A stretch of 64,000 nucleotides of DNA, taken from positions 2,329,501 to 2,393,500 of the forward strand of contig JALGQZ010000013.1 in assembly GCA_023105745.1 (NCBI GenBank), read 5' to 3'. Source of the stretch: Austropuccinia psidii (taxonomy: Eukaryota > Basidiomycota > Pucciniomycetes > Pucciniales > Sphaerophragmiaceae). The notes beneath the pieces were generated by a model. It was not told the origin of the DNA and searched no databases. It saw nothing but the letters and a program-made list of their open reading frames with translations. This document shows positions 10,925 to 23,277 of this stretch, piece by piece (position 1 is the stretch's first letter; the number at the start of each line of letters is the position of its first letter). The translations under genes were made by a program, and so were the position numbers.

Positions 10925-13900
10925 TTTCTGACATATTTGATTCCATCCCAGAGTTGTATAATGCTATAAATGACGTGAAAAAACATCTTTCTGATAAAAA
11001 TGACACCATTTGTAACAACATTGAAACAAACAACCTGAGTCTGTGCCAAATTAATGAAACACTTATGTGTTTTGAAAAAGTTTTAAGAACAATTAAAAAT
11101 TCTAATAATGACAATTCTTCCAACATTAAAATAAATGAACAATCTGCCATTATTAAAGAATTAACAGATAAATATTCTAAATTCAATATTGATGACATGA
11201 TTGAAACAAGAATTAAACAAGCCATAAATATTATCAAAACAGATAACAAGAATGTCCTTGATGACATTTCAAATTCATTTACTGAAGTAAAGACATATAT
11301 CATTGCCTTGAAAAAGTGTTTTGATGCTTCACAAGAAGAAGTATCAAAATTATCAATGAAATTGAATCAAGTCACTGCTGATAATACAAGACAGACAGAG
11401 TTATGGCAAGAACTGACACATAAGGAAGACATGTATAAAATTGAAGTAATAAATTTAATACAAAGCTTCCAACATGAATACAGAAATTCCCAAAGGTGTA
11501 GCAACAGTAAAATGAATGACATTGAACAAATACTGAACACCTTACCAAGAATGTCTACACCTCTAAATCAAAATGAGGGCACAAGAATTCCAAATCCACA
11601 AGTATTGGATCCTGATAATTCACAAATAAAAAATGAATTATCCACTTCTTTTCATAACTTGGAACCATCAATGGGCCAAGCACTCTTGAAAGAAGTTCCA
11701 AAACTTAAAGAATGGCCTCACTTCAGTGGTGAAGGAGAGTATGACCATATGGAATTCATTAGAGGTATTGACATGATCAAAGAGGATTTTGAATTACCAG
11801 ACAGATTGGTAACAGCCAGGTTTAACACCTTGTTTACCAGATCAGCTCACAGATGTTACATCAAAATAAGACAAGCACATGGACACCAGAGTTGGACTTG
11901 GTGGAAAACCCAAATCATCAACAAATGGGCAAATGATGCTTGGAGGTTTAAAGTTGAAACAGCCTTTGAATCTGCCAAATTTAATGCTGATAAAGACAGA
12001 CCTTTACCATGGTTTTGCCAACAAAAGGACAGATTAACAGCATTATATCCTGACATGTCAGAGTTTATGATCCATAGAAAAATTCTGAGACAATGTGGAG
12101 GTGACTTAGAGAATGCTGTCAAAAGCAGGACTACTGAACAATCTTCAGCAGAAGATATTATCAATATACTAGAAGAAGTAACCACCAGAACCAAAATTGG
12201 TTCTAGTAGGGTGAATCTCAAAACAAGGTTTAATACACCTTGGAAAGATTCTGTGGACAAAAACCCCAAAGAAAATTCTGGTAATATTAAATATAAATCT
12301 TCAGATACAGTCAGAAAATGCCATATTTGCCAAAGCACCACCCATTTAGCCAATACATGTCCAAAGAGGGGGAAAATCAATGAAATTGACATTGAAAAGG
12401 AACCAGATGTTGAAAAAGAAGACATAATTGAAGACAATTCAGATGATAAGTCATCCATATTTTCTGAATCTTCAAAAGATATAGAAAATATCAATGCCAC
12501 TTTTGACATCATGGAATCTTATTCCCACTTACCACAATTAAGCAATGGTCAAGTTGATTTATCAAAAGTTCAAGATGCACAACTTATGAAGACAAAACCA
12601 AACAGAGGAAAAGGTTATACAGCTGGTAACTCCTGTATAACAGAAGTGGTAATTGACAACAAGCGCACCAAACTTTTGCTTGACCCAGGAACCTTCTGCT
12701 CTTGTGTTGGAAAATCCTTTCTTAAGACTTGTGTGCCAAATTTTGAAGACCAATTGTTACCAATTGATGGTATAAAATTCAACAGTGCAAGTAACCCAAT
12801 GAAAGCATTGGGAATCTTTGAGACCAATTTCATATTCCCACACATAAATGGGAATTTAAGGATCACAGTTGAATTTGTTGTTATGGAAAATTGCTCTAGT
12901 ACCCATTTTATATTGGGAAATGACTATTTGATCATGTATGGGATAGATTTACATAATAACAAAGACAGATACTTTACAATTGGGGACAATAAGCGCCAGA
13001 AATTTGCCTTTTTACCATTTCAAAGACAAATTACAGTAAACAAAGTATCACCAGTTAACTTAGAGTTAGAAAAATTCAAGTCTGAACAGTTAAATGAGGC
13101 TGAGATAAGCCTTCATCTGACTGATAAACAAGAAAATGAACTTTCTTCCCTTTTGTATGACCACAGAGGAGCATTTGCTACAGACAAAGAACCTCTGGGA
13201 GCAATTATTGGTCATGAAGTTGACATCATTCTTAACATTGAGAGACCTTATCCACCACTCTTAAGAAGACCTGCTTATCCAGCAAGTCCAAAATCAAGAG
13301 AAGCTCTAGAAATTCATATCAAAGAACTTCTAGACCTTGGTGTAATAAGAAAAGTAGGCCACAATGAGGAAGTAGAAATAACTACACCAGTCATAGTGGC
13401 GTGGCATAATGGAAAATCCACAATGGTTGGGGACTTTAGAGCTCTGAACACTTACACTGTTCCAGACAGATACCCAATACCAAAAATCCAAATTGCCCTT
13501 ACTCAAATATCTCAAGCAGTGTATATAACCACTATGGATGCCCTTAAAGGATTCCATCAAAATGTGGTAACACCAAGAGCAAGAAAATACTTGAGAATTA
13601 TTGTTCATTGTGGAGTGTATGAATACTTAAGGATGCCCTTTGGTATCAAAAATGCACCTTCACACTTCCAAAGAATGATGAATGAAATCTTCCCTGAAGA
13701 ACTCTCAGAGGGATGGTTAATCATTTACATTGATGACATTATTATCTGTTCAAAGACTTGGGAGGAGCACATGTACAGATTATCAAGAGTTTTGACAAAA
13801 ATCCAATCAGTAAACATGAAAATCTCCTTGAAGAAATGTCATTTTGGATTTAAAGAACTTAAGGCACTAGGACATGTTGTATCTGGTTTGTCCCTTGGAA

Positions 13901-16044
13901 TTGATAAAAACAAAGTTGCAGCAGTATTGTTAAAACCCATGCCTCAGAATAAGAAGGAAATTCAGTCATTCTTGGGTTTTGCAGGATATTACAGGCAACA
14001 CATTAAAGACTTTGCATCCATAGCAAGACCACTTTATAAGTTGTGTGACAAAGACACAGTATTTGAGATGACTGTTGACAGAGTCAAAGCTTTTGAATCT
14101 CTAAGAGAAGCATTGACCACTGCTCCACTCTTACTGATGCCAGACTTTAAATTACCTTTCAAACTGTATATTGATGCATCAGGGGATGGACTAGGTGCTG
14201 CACTTCACCAAGTTCAGATCATAAATGACAAACCTGTAGAAGGACCAATATGTTTCATATCCAGGCAAATCAAACCAACTGAAACCAGATATGGAGCAAG
14301 TCAAATGGAATGTCTATGCCTTGTCTGGGCCTTGGAGAAATTGAACTATTTCTTAGAGGGATGTGTTTTTGAATTAATAACAGATTGTACAGCTGTGAAA
14401 TCACTTTTGAACATGAAAACACCTAACAGACACATGCTCAGATGGCAAATAGCCATACAAGAATACAGAGGCAATATGACTATTGTTCATAAGGATGGGA
14501 ATATTCATAAGAATGCAGATGGACTAAGCAGATGGCCATTACCAAATGACATTGATAATCCTGCTTATGTTCCAGAAGAAGCTTCACCACAAATTCCAAT
14601 AGAAGGAATAAGTGTTACAGACTTGAACACCACCTTCTTTGAAGAAGTCAGAAATAGTTACACTCAAGATAAGAATTGTAGCATCTTATGCCAATTACTT
14701 AACAAAGACTGTAAAGACAACTCTCTAATACATACCTTGGATGAAGTATGGAGAAAATCTTATAATGAAGGAAGATTTCACCTACTGGATGGTATAATTT
14801 ACCACAGAACCAAGCACACATGTGTCATGACAGTTGTAGACAGGTCATTAATCAATCTTGTACTGAAAGAATGCCATGATAGTCCCTTTTCAGGACATCT
14901 TTCTGAAGATAGAACAAGAGAGAAAGTGAAGACCTGCATATGGTGGCCAATGTGGCAAAAAGATGTTGCAGAGTATTGCAAAACCTGTGACAGATGCCAA
15001 AAGGCAAATAAATCCACTGGCAAAAGACTTGGAAATATGATGAAAATCCAAGAACCAAACAGACCTTGGGAAATTGTCCATATGGATTGGGTAACTGGCC
15101 TACCACCAGGAGGTGACAGGAGCTATAATGCTTGCCTAGTAATTGTGGACAGATTTAGTAAAACCCCAATCTTTTTACCATGTCACAAAGATGATACAGC
15201 CATGGATACAGCTCTTCGGATATGGAATAGAGTAGTGTCATGGACTGGGATATTTACAAATATCATCAGTGATAGAGATCCCAAATTCACTTCAGCACTA
15301 TGGACAAATCTTCACCAATTATTTGGCACTAAACTGTCTTTCTCTACAGCCTACCACCCACAAACTGATGGCCTGGCTGAAAGAATGATCCAAACCTTAG
15401 AGGACATGGTGAGAAGATTTCGTGCATATGGCCTTGAATTCAAAGATTGTGATGGATTTACCCATGATTGGTGTACTCTGTTACCAGCACTGGAATTAGC
15501 ATATAAAACATCAATCCATGCTAGTACCAATCAGACTCCTGCTGTTCTAGAAAAAGGATGGAACCCCAAGTTACCCCAAGACTCCTTGAGGAAAGACTTA
15601 GTTGAAATACATCCCACAGCTGCTAGCTTCAAAGGAATGCTAGACAAAGCTAGAAAGCATGCAGTAAGGTGCATGGAGGACTCTTTTGCATATGCTAAAG
15701 ACAAATGGGATAAATCTCATGCAACTCCAGATTTCAAAGTGGGGGACCTAGTTCTTGTATCCACCACTAACTTCAATAACATCAAAGGATGTAAAAAGTT
15801 GAAAGACTCCTTTGCAGGACCTTTTGTGATTAAGGCCCTCCATGGAGAAAATTCTGTTGAAGTAGAGTTATCTGAAGAACTTAGCAATAAGCACCCTACA
15901 TTTCCAGTGAGCTTGATAAAACCATATAAATCTAGTGATGCTGAGAAATTTCCCTTGAGGAATAAGGTTCCCCAAGTTGTACCTCCTATTGAGACATCTG
16001 GTACTAAGAAAATAACCAAAGTTCTTAAAGAAAGGAAATTATGA
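10261..16044 (+). CDS. Gag-Pol polyprotein of element A
   Basis: A single 1927-codon frame. From about residue 221 (M at 10921) comes a coiled-coil-like Gag region, then capsid (near 480-650, [14 protein letters not shown]), zinc knuckle [14 protein letters not shown] (687-700, a perfect C-X2-C-X4-H-X4-C), protease with DPGT at 808, RT with YIDD at 1156-1159, RNase H with [10 protein letters not shown] near 1305, the integrase zinc region ending CKTCDRC, and catalytic D1609, D1671, E1707 (D-x61-D-x35-E). Residues 1-220 overlap ORF1 in another frame and look like by-product sequence; the true start may be 10921. The frame ends at TGA (16042-16044) where relatives continue into a chromodomain-like tail, so integrase targeting may be lost while catalysis is kept. 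Confidence 0.93.
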   Translation: MPSTRSGASYNPSSSSQKGNRRDYGRGQPGTEGKGSVDDFQTTKKGHSEADNTILPSKRADTATTSLCGHIQSQPQCIQQCTSIQRVPDPCRPVEELHEFLPDSKKILGPSQHLQIAQWMASIDGEEKHDAFDTRMEEKQPSTTQTSAKNSPSGQQQQFQREKAATNSKQGQREGTSPKTLQPGLQNPKDSAGCHGKCISDGQNHDGITEEGGSQIKVPEMISDIFDSIPELYNAINDVKKHLSDKNDTICNNIETNNLSLCQINETLMCFEKVLRTIKNSNNDNSSNIKINEQSAIIKELTDKYSKFNIDDMIETRIKQAINIIKTDNKNVLDDISNSFTEVKTYIIALKKCFDASQEEVSKLSMKLNQVTADNTRQTELWQELTHKEDMYKIEVINLIQSFQHEYRNSQRCSNSKMNDIEQILNTLPRMSTPLNQNEGTRIPNPQVLDPDNSQIKNELSTSFHNLEPSMGQALLKEVPKLKEWPHFSGEGEYDHMEFIRGIDMIKEDFELPDRLVTARFNTLFTRSAHRCYIKIRQAHGHQSWTWWKTQIINKWANDAWRFKVETAFESAKFNADKDRPLPWFCQQKDRLTALYPDMSEFMIHRKILRQCGGDLENAVKSRTTEQSSAEDIINILEEVTTRTKIGSSRVNLKTRFNTPWKDSVDKNPKENSGNIKYKSSDTVRKCHICQSTTHLANTCPKRGKINEIDIEKEPDVEKEDIIEDNSDDKSSIFSESSKDIENINATFDIMESYSHLPQLSNGQVDLSKVQDAQLMKTKPNRGKGYTAGNSCITEVVIDNKRTKLLLDPGTFCSCVGKSFLKTCVPNFEDQLLPIDGIKFNSASNPMKALGIFETNFIFPHINGNLRITVEFVVMENCSSTHFILGNDYLIMYGIDLHNNKDRYFTIGDNKRQKFAFLPFQRQITVNKVSPVNLELEKFKSEQLNEAEISLHLTDKQENELSSLLYDHRGAFATDKEPLGAIIGHEVDIILNIERPYPPLLRRPAYPASPKSREALEIHIKELLDLGVIRKVGHNEEVEITTPVIVAWHNGKSTMVGDFRALNTYTVPDRYPIPKIQIALTQISQAVYITTMDALKGFHQNVVTPRARKYLRIIVHCGVYEYLRMPFGIKNAPSHFQRMMNEIFPEELSEGWLIIYIDDIIICSKTWEEHMYRLSRVLTKIQSVNMKISLKKCHFGFKELKALGHVVSGLSLGIDKNKVAAVLLKPMPQNKKEIQSFLGFAGYYRQHIKDFASIARPLYKLCDKDTVFEMTVDRVKAFESLREALTTAPLLLMPDFKLPFKLYIDASGDGLGAALHQVQIINDKPVEGPICFISRQIKPTETRYGASQMECLCLVWALEKLNYFLEGCVFELITDCTAVKSLLNMKTPNRHMLRWQIAIQEYRGNMTIVHKDGNIHKNADGLSRWPLPNDIDNPAYVPEEASPQIPIEGISVTDLNTTFFEEVRNSYTQDKNCSILCQLLNKDCKDNSLIHTLDEVWRKSYNEGRFHLLDGIIYHRTKHTCVMTVVDRSLINLVLKECHDSPFSGHLSEDRTREKVKTCIWWPMWQKDVAEYCKTCDRCQKANKSTGKRLGNMMKIQEPNRPWEIVHMDWVTGLPPGGDRSYNACLVIVDRFSKTPIFLPCHKDDTAMDTALRIWNRVVSWTGIFTNIISDRDPKFTSALWTNLHQLFGTKLSFSTAYHPQTDGLAERMIQTLEDMVRRFRAYGLEFKDCDGFTHDWCTLLPALELAYKTSIHASTNQTPAVLEKGWNPKLPQDSLRKDLVEIHPTAASFKGMLDKARKHAVRCMEDSFAYAKDKWDKSHATPDFKVGDLVLVSTTNFNNIKGCKKLKDSFAGPFVIKALHGENSVEVELSEELSNKHPTFPVSLIKPYKSSDAEKFPLRNKVPQVVPPIETSGTKKITKVLKERKL

Positions 16045-16185
16045 ACCAAGAAAGTAAGGGAATACCTTGTTAGGTACAGTGACCCAACTTGTGAAGATGA
16101 ATGGTTAGAAGAAAAAGATATACCAGAAGCTACCAAACTACTGAGGAGATTCAGACACACTAGAAACACCAATATTACAAAGTAA
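16045..16185 (+). pseudogene. Cut-off chromodomain-like C-terminus of element A integrase
   Basis: Reading on in frame after the TGA at 16042-16044 gives 46 more codons to a TAA at 16183-16185, including REYLVRYSDPTCEDEWLEEK and LLRRFRHTR. The equivalent part of element E (55100-55280) has EDEWLLEKDITNADKLLRRF. Chromovirus integrases carry such a tail to steer insertion. The stop occupies the place of a CGA-type arginine codon, so one C to T change would explain it. Confidence 0.8.
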
Positions 16186-16195
16186 TATTCTTTTT

Positions 16196-16207
16196 AGGGG
16201 GAGGGAA
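16196..16207 (+). other. Polypurine tract of element A
   Basis: AGGGGGAGGGAA sits immediately before the TGTGAG of the 3' LTR. It is the expected plus-strand primer for reverse transcription. Confidence 0.85.
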
Positions 16208-18047
16208 TGTGAGCCTTAGAGGTAATTTCATATACCCAAAAGACCACAAATATAAAAAATAACATATTAATATAAATAAAATAAATTTATTTATATTATT
16301 AAAATAAAAATCAAAATATAAATATAAAATTATATTAAAAATAAAAAAATTAATTATAATTTAAAAATAAAAAATACATTAAATTTTGTAAATATAAAAT
16401 TACATTTATACTTGAAAAAATTAAGTAAAAATGAAACTTTAACAAAATTGTGAAAAAATAAATAAATTTGGAAAAAAGTTAAATAAAATTTATTATAACT
16501 TTTTATCCAATAAATAAACATATAAAATTTATTTCACCATTGGATTCCTCATAAAAAATCAGGTGGGGTCACCTCTGAGTGAAATTCTTGTAACTCAACT
16601 CTAAATAAGCTTAAATTGAGTTTTTAGTATTTTCAATACAAAAGTTGAAAATCCTCAAAACCTTAATTTAATTCACACCACATGTGGTGTTAACCATCAA
16701 TTTTTGTGTTAAAATTGAGGTGTTGTGTTTAGTTTAGAAGTTATGAGGAATTGAAGTATTTTCAATTGAATTCAATTGAAATGTCAAAATGTGCGCGTGT
16801 ATTACATAAGTGAACTTTGATTTACATATGAGGTGTCAATTATTACTGTATTGAACTGTACAATTGAATTGAATTACATATGTAAATTATAAGTATAATA
16901 CATGATGAGGAATTAAAGGAAAAATAAATTGGAAAGATTAAATTTGGGGGGGAAAAGGAACTCCAGCTCTGAGGGGGAGCTAGACCCCCAAAATCCTTGC
17001 TGACAGGCGTGGGATGTCAAAATTCACGCAAACGTTCATCACTTTTGGCCTGGAATTGAGTTACAAGGTCTGTGGACTCAATTGATGATGAGGTTTTGAT
17101 ACCAACTGGGGTAGTTTTAGCTGTTGCCAAGAGGGTAAAACTACCCTTAAGATAAAACAATCATAATAAAAACAGTTTTAACTGGTTTCTACGCCTCTGA
17201 CACACATTATGACGTGTTTTGAAGGCTCTAGGCCTGTTATTGCTATAGTAATGGCTGATTTAAGGGTCTAAAATGGCTAAAAATGGCTAAAAATGGCTTA
17301 AACCAGCCCTTTTTTGGTCTAAACCAGGGTTCAATGATGCCATAATTGGCTTTTCTGTTGTCAGACTGTTTTTCACGACTGACAAGAGTAAATTTTACTT
17401 TTGGAGTAAGAGAATTGATGGCTATAAAAGAATGTCTTCTTTGCCCCACTTTTCTCTTCATGTTAGAATCTTTTCCTTTTATTAATTAGTTTAAAACTGT
17501 TAAACCAATAAATCAAAGATTCCAACCACCACTTTTAAATCATTTTAATCCTTTTAACCACGTGAAAAAATCATTATAATCATTTTTTGTAACTCTTATA
17601 ATCATTTTTACCCCGGAACCACCCCAAAAGTGAATTAAAGCATCTTTCATCACTGTAAACTTTGTCACTCTGTTTCCAAATTCACTCTGGTCACTTTTGG
17701 GCGTGTTTTCTCTTTAATATTCTTTTTAAAGACTTTGTTCTTTAATTAATTGCTTGCAGTTCTTTGCTCAATTAATTCCAATTGAAATTCCTCTTGAAGA
17801 AATTTCTTTTGTAGCCTTAAAATATCTCTTGTAGAGTATTTTTTGGATAAATTTTTATTGTTGGTAAAACAATAAATTTTTATAATATTATTGTTTTATA
17901 CTAATAAAGTTATAAACAATAAAATTGGCGTGTTTTCTCTTAAAAATAATATTTCATACTATTTTTAATTGATTTTTACCTTATACAAATTTTGAGGACA
18001 GGAAAAGTACTTGATTTTTAATCAAAGTTTCATATCCACACCTTACA
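16208..18047 (+). repeat. 3' LTR of element A
   Basis: This is 1840 bp, the same length as the 5' LTR, with no indel. Of the 15 differences I count, 12 are G/T or C/A transversions, one is G/C and two are transitions. The TATA box is at 17423-17430. After the terminal ACA at 18047 come TAGAT and then the continuation of element B. Confidence 0.95.
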
Positions 18048-18684
18048 TAGATACTGTATCCTTGTCACACGTCCTATAAAGAGATCTTTCAATTCACACA
18101 AAATCTTTAATGTGCTGCTTGTAGTAACCTCAAAAGCCTGGAAATGGCTTGATTTCCTTCTTTTCTTAGCCATAGCCTTTAATATAGTTTCTGCAGCTGT
18201 ATTGTTGTCTATTCCAATGGATAGACCACATACTACATGTCCAAGGGCTTTGAGTTTTTTTAATCCAAAAAGACTTTTATTTAGATAAATTTTCTCCAGA
18301 ACTCTAAATAATTTATCTAAATCCTCTTCCCAATTCTTAGAATAAATATCAATGTCATCAATAAAAATGATTAGAAATACTTTGAAAGTTCTTAAATAAA
18401 GATCTCATTCATCATTCTTTGAAAGTTTCAAGTTTTATTGGTGATACCAAAAGGAATCCTCAAGTATTCATACTCTCCACAATGGAAAATAATTATCAAA
18501 CATTTTGTTTCTCTTAGTCTCACTACATTCTGCTTGAATATCTTCATGGAATCCATTGTTAACAATATAAAATACTTGAGATATTTGAGTAAGGGCAATT
18601 TGTATTTTTGGTATGAGATACCTGTCTAGGACAGTGTAAATATTCAAAGCTCTGAAATACCCAACAATTCTCATTTTCCATTAT
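18048..18684 (-). pseudogene. Element B reverse transcriptase remnant
   Basis: On the minus strand, homology to element A runs from the early RT (VGYFRALNIYTVLDRYLIPK, start near 18660) through ALTQISQVFYIV to the end of RT and start of RNase H at 18048, next to element A. The complement of 18340-18365 encodes the region around the YIDD motif. Several frameshifts and stops are present. The left edge is the target duplication of element A and the right edge is ATTAT at 18680-18684, duplicated at 20824-20828. Confidence 0.8.
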
Positions 18685-20823
18685 TGTAATGTATTTCTAT
18701 GAAGCTCTTCATAATAGTAGCAAATATCAAGAGTAATATGACTGTACTCAGTAGAAAATATAATATGATTAAATATTATAACCACAAATTTGTCTAATTA
18801 TTAAAAAAATTATAATAAAAACATAAATTTAATTATTATTATATAATTTGATACTGAAAAACATCTAAATAATTATAATGAGCTATACCTATCCTATTAT
18901 TGTTATAGTCACTGAAAATTATAAAAATAAGAAGTGTAATGCTCTTGATGATACAATTACATGTGGAAAAGAATAGTATTTATCGACTTATGAAATATAT
19001 ATATATTTTAATAAGCAAAATTATTACGCACACTGTGCAGATATAATTATTATAGAAAACTCTATATAAAAAACCAATAATAGATAAAAAATATAGAGCT
19101 TTAGAGAAAACTTACTTATAATATTGATTTAATACAACAATTCAAACAATAATTTTTATTATTTTATATAATGATTATAAGTTCAAAAAACGCCAAAGGG
19201 CAATATTTTAAATTAATAAAACCACTTTTTATGATAAAAAATAGGATTAAAGACCTTTCAAGATGAATTTTTGGATTTGAAAGCTAATTAAGACAATGAT
19301 TTTATATAATGAAATCTATTATAGGTGATTACAACAATAAGCTGAATTCTATGATTTCAATTATTTGATTTTAAGATTAATAAATAATATAATACCTTAA
19401 GAATTACTTTAATAATAATATTTTATATTAATAAAACTCTACCTGTTTAAATTTCTAATATGATTGGAATTATTAATGATTATTGACAAAAACAGTGATC
19501 TGTATGCTCTTTTTATGCCTGAAGAGCATCTCTCATGATTACTAATGGATATAGAGGTTGTTCTCAGGTAAAACCTGAAAAACCACGCCTAAAAATAAGC
19601 CTCTTATCTTAAGGTAGCTTATTTTTAATTCTAATTTAAAGTTACCAGTGTTATTCTTAACTCCAGGTAATTTGAATCCTCTTTTGGATTAATTCTTTTA
19701 GTTTTTAATATATATTAAGCTTATTTACATCAGATTCCATCACATTGAAATCTCAAAAATATGCTTTCAAGAAAAAATCTCTTAAACTCAATTTTTAATT
19801 AATTTTGAAATAAATCTCAGTTTTCTTCAAGTATAATTGAAAGAGTAAATTTCCTGGCTAATTACCAGTAAAACCCATTAATAAAAGATACTCGTAATTT
19901 AATGTATAAACAGATAACATCAACTTTTAAGCTGTGTGGAATTTTCAAGCAACTCCATTAAGCATTGTATTTTTAATGAAGTTTTGAAGTTATTGCTATT
20001 TTTCCACATAAAATAGCAATACACATCAAACCTAAACTTTTGATAAGGCTTCAACACTTGTAAATTTAAAACTTTGACACATCTTAAGACCTTGATTTTA
20101 AGCTTGCATATTTGGATTTACCCTTTGGCAGATTGAAATTCCCTTCCAAATTGGAATGAAATCAGTTCAAACTTTAAGGTTGGATAAAAGTCTAATCTTT
20201 GAATAAGGTTTAAAATCCACCAATACAGGTGGAAAACCTTAAATGAATCCTTGAAGATCCAAACAGTTGGATACCCCAGCTCTGTTTCCTTTTTATCCTT
20301 TGTCCCACCTTTTTATGTGGATTTTTCCCTTTTATTTATTTAAAGCCATACTATGGTCTCAAACCCTTTTATATTGAGCTCATGCATGATTTAACTTCTG
20401 TATGGAAAATTCTTAGCCAATTCAGTAAATATACACAACACCTCAATTTTAACTACATTTTTGGTAATTTTGAATAAGATTTATGAAACTTTAAATTTAA
20501 GCTTATTTAAGCTTAAATTTAACAATTTTGAAAAAATGTTACAAAAATTGCAATTGTACTGTGACATTCTCAAGTCTTCTCATAACATAAGAAATAAACA
20601 TTTTTAAGTATAACACCCTATGGGTCTGCCCTAGGTCATTTTTGGAGTAGAATCCAAAAATGACATAATAATTACAGGTTTTTTTACCCAACAAGAATTT
20701 ATCCTTACTTTTTGTTATTTTTTATTCTCAATCCAATTTACAAGTCTGCTCAAGACTCAATTAGCTGTTTATGAAGTTATTTGTGGCATTATGGGTATGT
20801 CATACAGACCTCACAGGCTGACA
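18685..20823 (-). mobile_element. 2.1-kb solo LTR inserted in the RT region of element B
   Basis: A 2139-bp insert flanked by a perfect ATTAT duplication (18680-18684 and 20824-20828) splits the B sequence within the codons for a WHNGK-like motif. Read on the minus strand it starts TGTCAGCCTG and ends CATTACA, as related LTRs do. It carries TAAAATTGAGGTGTTGTGT (complement of 20432-20452), shared with the A-type LTRs. No reading frame of note lies inside. Recombination between two LTRs would leave exactly this. Confidence 0.8.
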
Positions 20824-23277
20824 ATTATGCCACAACACTATGACTAGTGTAGTTATTTCTACCCCTTTATTGTGGAAAACCTTTCTACTACACCAAGGTC
20901 CAAGATCTTTTAATTTTAAGCTCAAGGGCTTCTCTAAAGCTTAGGCTTTCTTTGTATTCAGTCCTCCTTAATAGTGGTGGGTAAGTTCTCTCAATGCTTA
21001 AAATAATCTAGAATTCATGAAGAATAATTTCCCCCAGTTGTTTTTTATCTTATGCAAACACTTCTTTATGGTCATATAAAAGCGCATAAACCTATTTTTC
21101 TTGTATTTCAGTAAGATGAAAACTGAGTTCAGCTTCATTTGTCTGCTCTGATCTAAACTTATTTATGTCCAAGTTGACTGGGGATACTTTATTTAATTTA
21201 ATTTTCCTTTTAAAAAATTAAAAAGTAAAATTTCTGATAGTTATTGTCACCAATAGTAAAGTATCTGTCCTTTTTTGTTATGTAAAGTTACACCATACAT
21301 GATTTAATAATCATTTCCCAATATAAAATGGGTACTAGAGCAGTTTTCCATGGCAAAAAATTCAACAGTAAATCTCAAATTGCCAATTATATGTAGCAAT
21401 AAGACATTGGTTTCAAATCTTTCTAATAACTTCATTGGAGTGGTTGAACTGGTTAATCTTAGACCATCAATTGGTAATAATTGATCTTCAAAATTTAGTA
21501 CACAATGTTTGACAAACAATTTCCCAACAAAAGAGCAGAAGGCTTCTGGTCCAAGTAACAGCTTAGTGGTTTTTTTAATCAATAATCACCTCTTTTATAC
21601 AGGAATTTTCCATCTTTATAGCATTTCCCCATGTTTGGTCTATTTTTCCTAATTTGTGCATATAGAAATTTTGATATTTCAAGTTGACTATTACTGTGCT
21701 GTGTGAAATTGGAGTAAGACTGCATTATTTTAAATGTGAAATTTATATTTTATATATCTTTTGAGTTTTTATAAAATATTGATGATTTATCATCCAACTC
21801 TTCTTCAGTCACATCATCTTTTTCCTCATCAGGATCTTTCTCAATTTTGATTTCATTGAGTTTCCCTCTTTTTTGAAATTCTTTGGCTGAATGTTTGATG
21901 TTTTGGAAAATTTGGTACTTCCTGATTTTTCTGAGGATTGGTTTTTCAATTACTATAATTTTTAAACTTTTTTTTCTTATTCATCCTACTAGAACAAATA
22001 CTTGTTCTAGTGGTTACTTCTTCTTATTTAATGATAATATTTTCTGCTGAAGATTTTTCCAGTAGTCCTTCTATTTTCAGGATTTTTTAAATATTCTCTA
22101 CATTGTCTCAGAATCTTTCTATGGATCATAAATTCTTGCATGTCAGGATATAATGTGGTTATTCTGTATTTTTTTCTGGAAAGACCATTGTAAAGCTCTG
22201 TCTATTTTAGAATTGAATCTTTTAGATTCAAAAGCTGCTTTAGCCTTAAGTCTCAAAGGTTCATTGGTCCATTTGTTGATTATTTGGGTTCTCCACCAAG
22301 TGCAGCTTTGGTGTCCATGTGCATATCCTAACTTGATATACCATCTATCTTCTGATTTACTAAACAGGTTGTTAAATCTTTCTGTCACCAGTCTTTCTGT
22401 TAATTCAAAGTTCTCTTTTATAATTTCAATGCCTCTGATAAGCTCCATATGGTCATACTCTCCTTCACCACTTACCTGAGACCATTCTTTAAGCTTTGGT
22501 ACTTCTTTCAAAAGTGCTTGGCCCATTGATAATTCCAAGCTATTGAAAGACATGGAAAATTCATTTTTTATTTGTGAATTCTCCACATCCAATACTTGTG
22601 GGTTGGAATTCCTTACACCCTCACTTTGATTCAGAGGTGTAGAAGCTCTTAGCAAATCTTGAAGTAGTTGTTCAATTTCATTCGTTTTACTTTTCTTACA
22701 CCTTGTGGAATTTCTGACTTCATGTTGGAAACGTTGGATCAAATTTATTAACTAAATTTTATACATGTCCTCTTTGATTGTCTTCTGCTTCCATATTTCT
22801 TTTTTTCTAGTATTTTCAGAAATAATTTGATTAATCCTGATTTTTAACTGTGATACTTCTTCTTGTGAAGTATCAAAATACTTGTTCAAGCTCATTGTAT
22901 TTGTCTTTACTTGAAAAACGAAATTTGAGATATCATCAAGGATCTTCTTATTATCTTCTTTGATGATATTAATGGCACTTATTATTCTTGTCTCAAGCAT
23001 CTAATCAATATTTAATTTAGAATATTTGTTGGTTCATTCTTGCATAATTCCAGATTGTTTGTTCATTTTTGTTTGAAAATAAAGTTTCACTATCTAATTT
23101 TTTGATTTTTCTTGATACCTTCTCAAAACACATCAATTTTTTGTTTATTTGTCTCAAACTTAGAGTATTTTTCTTAGGATTGTTAAAAATATTTGAATTA
23201 TTATCAGAAATATGATATTTTATTTTATCTATGGTTATATAAAAAGCTTCAATTCTATCCAAAATCTCATATATCAT
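20824..23277 (-). pseudogene. Element B gag, protease and early RT remnant
   Basis: On the minus strand the Gag frame begins at the ATG at 23275-23277 (MIYEILDRIEAF, like [12 protein letters not shown] of A). Coiled-coil fragments (23000-22752) follow, then capsid with GEYDHMELIRGIEIIKENFE (22742-22143), protease with LLLGPEAFCSFVG (21582-21304) and the segment before RT (21100-20830). The catalytic Asp of the protease has become Gly. The ATG is again within ATGA, as in A and F. The whole is broken by frameshifts. Confidence 0.85.

Larger units (their letters stand above)
7945..18047 (+). mobile_element. Element A: young, near-intact Ty3/Gypsy chromovirus-type retrotransposon
   Basis: This is a 10.1-kb element with two LTRs of exactly 1840 bp, TG...CA ends, a GC-rich primer-binding block after the 5' LTR, a polypurine tract before the 3' LTR and a 1927-codon open Gag-Pol frame. 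Flanking pentamers are TAAAT (7940-7944) and TAGAT (18048-18052), a target duplication with one transition. Read on the minus strand, both align with the ATTTG at the same point of the coding sequence, showing insertion into element B. I count about 15 LTR differences, roughly 0.8%. The only obvious coding lesion is the stop at 16042-16044, which removes the chromodomain-like tail. Confidence 0.95.

Noticed and set aside
10611..11303. 230-codon minus-strand frame opposite the gag region of element A (and others such as 11856-12512)
   Set aside because: It mirrors a strongly coding plus strand and has no homologous product of its own.
7945..18047. Repeat-induced point mutation as cause of the LTR differences
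   Set aside because: RIP makes C to T transitions; only two of 15 differences are transitions.
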